From: Bedellia somnulentella
Taxonomy: Eukaryota > Arthropoda > Insecta > Lepidoptera > Bedelliidae
Assembly (NCBI GenBank): GCA_963576735.1
Contig: OY755183.1
Coordinates: forward strand, 16,759,213 to 16,823,212
Direction of reading: 5' to 3'
Length of the DNA: 64,000 nt
Part shown: positions 62,460-64,000 of the stretch, piece after piece
Layout of the letters: the number at the start of each line of letters is the position of its first letter
How positions within the stretch are numbered: position 1 is the first letter of the stretch
Program-made: the position numbers and the translations under genes
Notes under the pieces: model-generated
The model's database searches: none
Told to the model about the DNA's origin: nothing
What the model saw: only the letters and a program-made list of their open reading frames with translations

Positions 62460-64000
62460 GTAAGTAAACTTTGAAGATACCATACCAGTGGTATCAATAT
62501 TTTATATGGTATTTTGGATTTAGATCAAATATCCTTCATCAATAGTCAAGTATTATTAAACTTAATTAATTTTATGGGTTGGAACTGCAATGTAACTGCC
62601 CCTAAACCTGGACAATACTTAGTCATGCCATTATTACCAATCTTGTCAGCACAATGTTAACTATCAATAATTTTATTGATCCTGACAAAACTCTTGCTTC
62701 ACATTCAACAATTTCTGATACATGCTCTTTTATTATTCTCAACTAGCTGACCATACAGACTTTCTACTGTCAAAGGTCAATGGGCAAAATCTGACCCGGT
62801 CAATGAAAGTTTGTGTACAAAAACCAAACTAATTTTATATTATTAAGTTACATCCCACATTTCGTAACCGGTATTTTTTATTAAAAGAAAGGCTGTTTGT
62901 AACTTATAATATAACGTTGAAAAAATAGGAATTTTGAACCCAACAGAATAAGGTAGACTTAGTATCGAAAGTTATTACTGCTCTTGCATACACGGCCGTC
63001 GTTCAATTGGTAGCATATTGCCAGCATGATCTATTTTTTGTCATGGCTGGCCAGACACCAGGAACAAACAGATGCACCTGCAGCATTTTTAGATCAGATA
63101 ATTGTACCCATAGACATTGATTATGTAGAATAAAACTTAAAATAATGATTTTCTTTATTTTAAGTATTTGAAAAATGTATATTGTTACATACATACATAT
63201 ACTCACGGCTATAAATCCCTAGAAAATATTGTCTATTTTTTTTTTGTATCCTGACAGAAGCCACAGTGATGCGCCCTATATTGCCATAAACTGGGGGCAC
63301 TTAGCTACCCATTTTACCCTATTTTGTTCTTGTACACCATGGGTATACATTTCATACTATGGTGCCCAATGACCTTTGCTTATGATAAAGCTTAAGGCAT
63401 TTTTCCCGGTACTCTTAGTTCAATCAGGCGTGAATATTTTATTGGTCAATTTTTTCTGGGATATAAAGTATCCTATGTTATAATTTGGGTCATTATCTAG
63501 CATTCTGCCAAATTTCATTCATGTACATTATGTAATTGAGGAGCCTTTTTGCCTCATAAACACAAACATCTAGAGTTTCACATTTATAATATTAATAGGA
63601 TTTACAGTCATATCTGTCCAACCTTATCTAAGTTTGTTTAATAAACTTTAGTTCATATTTTAAACTTACCTAAGTTCTGCTGTCTTTGAGTGTAGTGCAG
63701 AGGTATGAAGGAATTTTGGTCTAGTTAGATTCCCAAATGAAAAAAATATAATATTGCTATACATAGGACTGACTGCAGGAATATTTTAGTATTAAACCAC
63801 TCCAAATTCGATCGCTTCCATGCTAAAGGTGGTGGTTTCCTCTTGTGAGCTATAGTCCAACCTCAGTCAGTTATGTATCCTTTGCTGAGAGCTTGCAGAA
63901 TGAGACAAGTTGAGGTGCTTGTGGCCTTAAATATGTTTTGCTTGACAGTTTATCATCAGTCATTTATCATTGAAGAATCAAGACTTAAGTGGCGATCGAT
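62460..64000 (+). other. ATPsynD: ATP synthase d intron 2 (partial)
   Basis: At least 1.54 kb. Contains a weak RTE-like antisense trace (62660-62745: 'gatcctgacaaaactcttgc', 'acatgctcttttattattct') and a SINE-A 3' stub. The rest is unassigned. The window ends in 'agtggcgatcgat', which matches RTE coding sequence ('AAGTGGCGATCGAT'), so another RTE fragment probably starts near 63975. Confidence 0.6.
63187..63225 (-). mobile_element. SINE-A 3' stub
   Basis: Only the tail and 'actcacggctataaatccct'. Confidence 0.8.

Noticed and set aside
63000..63060. tRNA-like 'gtcgttcaattggtagcat'
   Set aside because: D-arm-like only; no matching T-arm or acceptor could be found.

Overview
The window is eukaryotic, insect and very probably lepidopteran DNA. 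It is AT-rich, has spliced genes with GT-AG introns, and is dominated by retroposons. Several dispersed repeats look typical of moths and butterflies: LINE 3' ends, the repeat ending in a 'cgcacttggcc' motif, and the '...acttcaaaaaaagga...' repeat. I cannot name the species. Two host genes are supported.

Host genes. (1) A class A GPCR of the Tre1 (trapped in endoderm 1)/moody group lies on the + strand, with five coding exons between 23861 and 55496. Introns 1 and 2 are about 13.1 and 14.8 kb and packed with transposons. The last exon (TM6-TM7) is out of frame by one base with the exon before it when the obvious splice sites are used. (2) The first two exons of mitochondrial ATP synthase subunit d are at 61794-62459 (+); the rest lies beyond the window.

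Layout. 1-2340: the 5' part of an LTR retrotransposon on the - strand (gag, leader, primer-binding site, LTR), with tandem repeats at both ends. 3647-6436: a decayed 2.8-kb DNA transposon with 29-bp perfect terminal inverted repeats. 6.6-23.5 kb: intergenic DNA filled with SINEs and RTE-type LINE ends. 23.8-55.5 kb: the GPCR gene; its introns hold a complete 1.6-kb Helitron (26858-28502), a truncated RTE LINE with target-site duplication (34004-34704), a CR1-like LINE (40466-42178), an 82-bp-arm hairpin (43020-43205) and a P-like element with THAP exons and an 8-bp target-site duplication (45443-46885). 55.5-61.7 kb: more repeats and two inverted-repeat elements. 61.8-64 kb: ATP synthase subunit d.

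Repeat families used below. SINE-A is about 245 bp, 5' end TGTGTAGTGTCGGC, 3' end CGTGAGTATATGTATGTATG, about 45 copies or fragments in both orientations. RTE is a non-LTR retrotransposon seen only as C-terminal fragments; its last ~50 bp are homologous to the SINE-A 3' end, so it is the likely source of the SINE-A transposition machinery. SINE-B is about 360 bp, starts with a tRNA-like promoter (TAGCCCAGTGG ... GTTCAAATCC) and ends in a (TATGT)n tail. SINE-C is a tRNA-derived element whose 5' half is an inverted copy of its 3' half. Many copies have exact target-site duplications (TSDs), which fix their ends.

No CRISPR array, rRNA gene or convincing functional tRNA gene was found.
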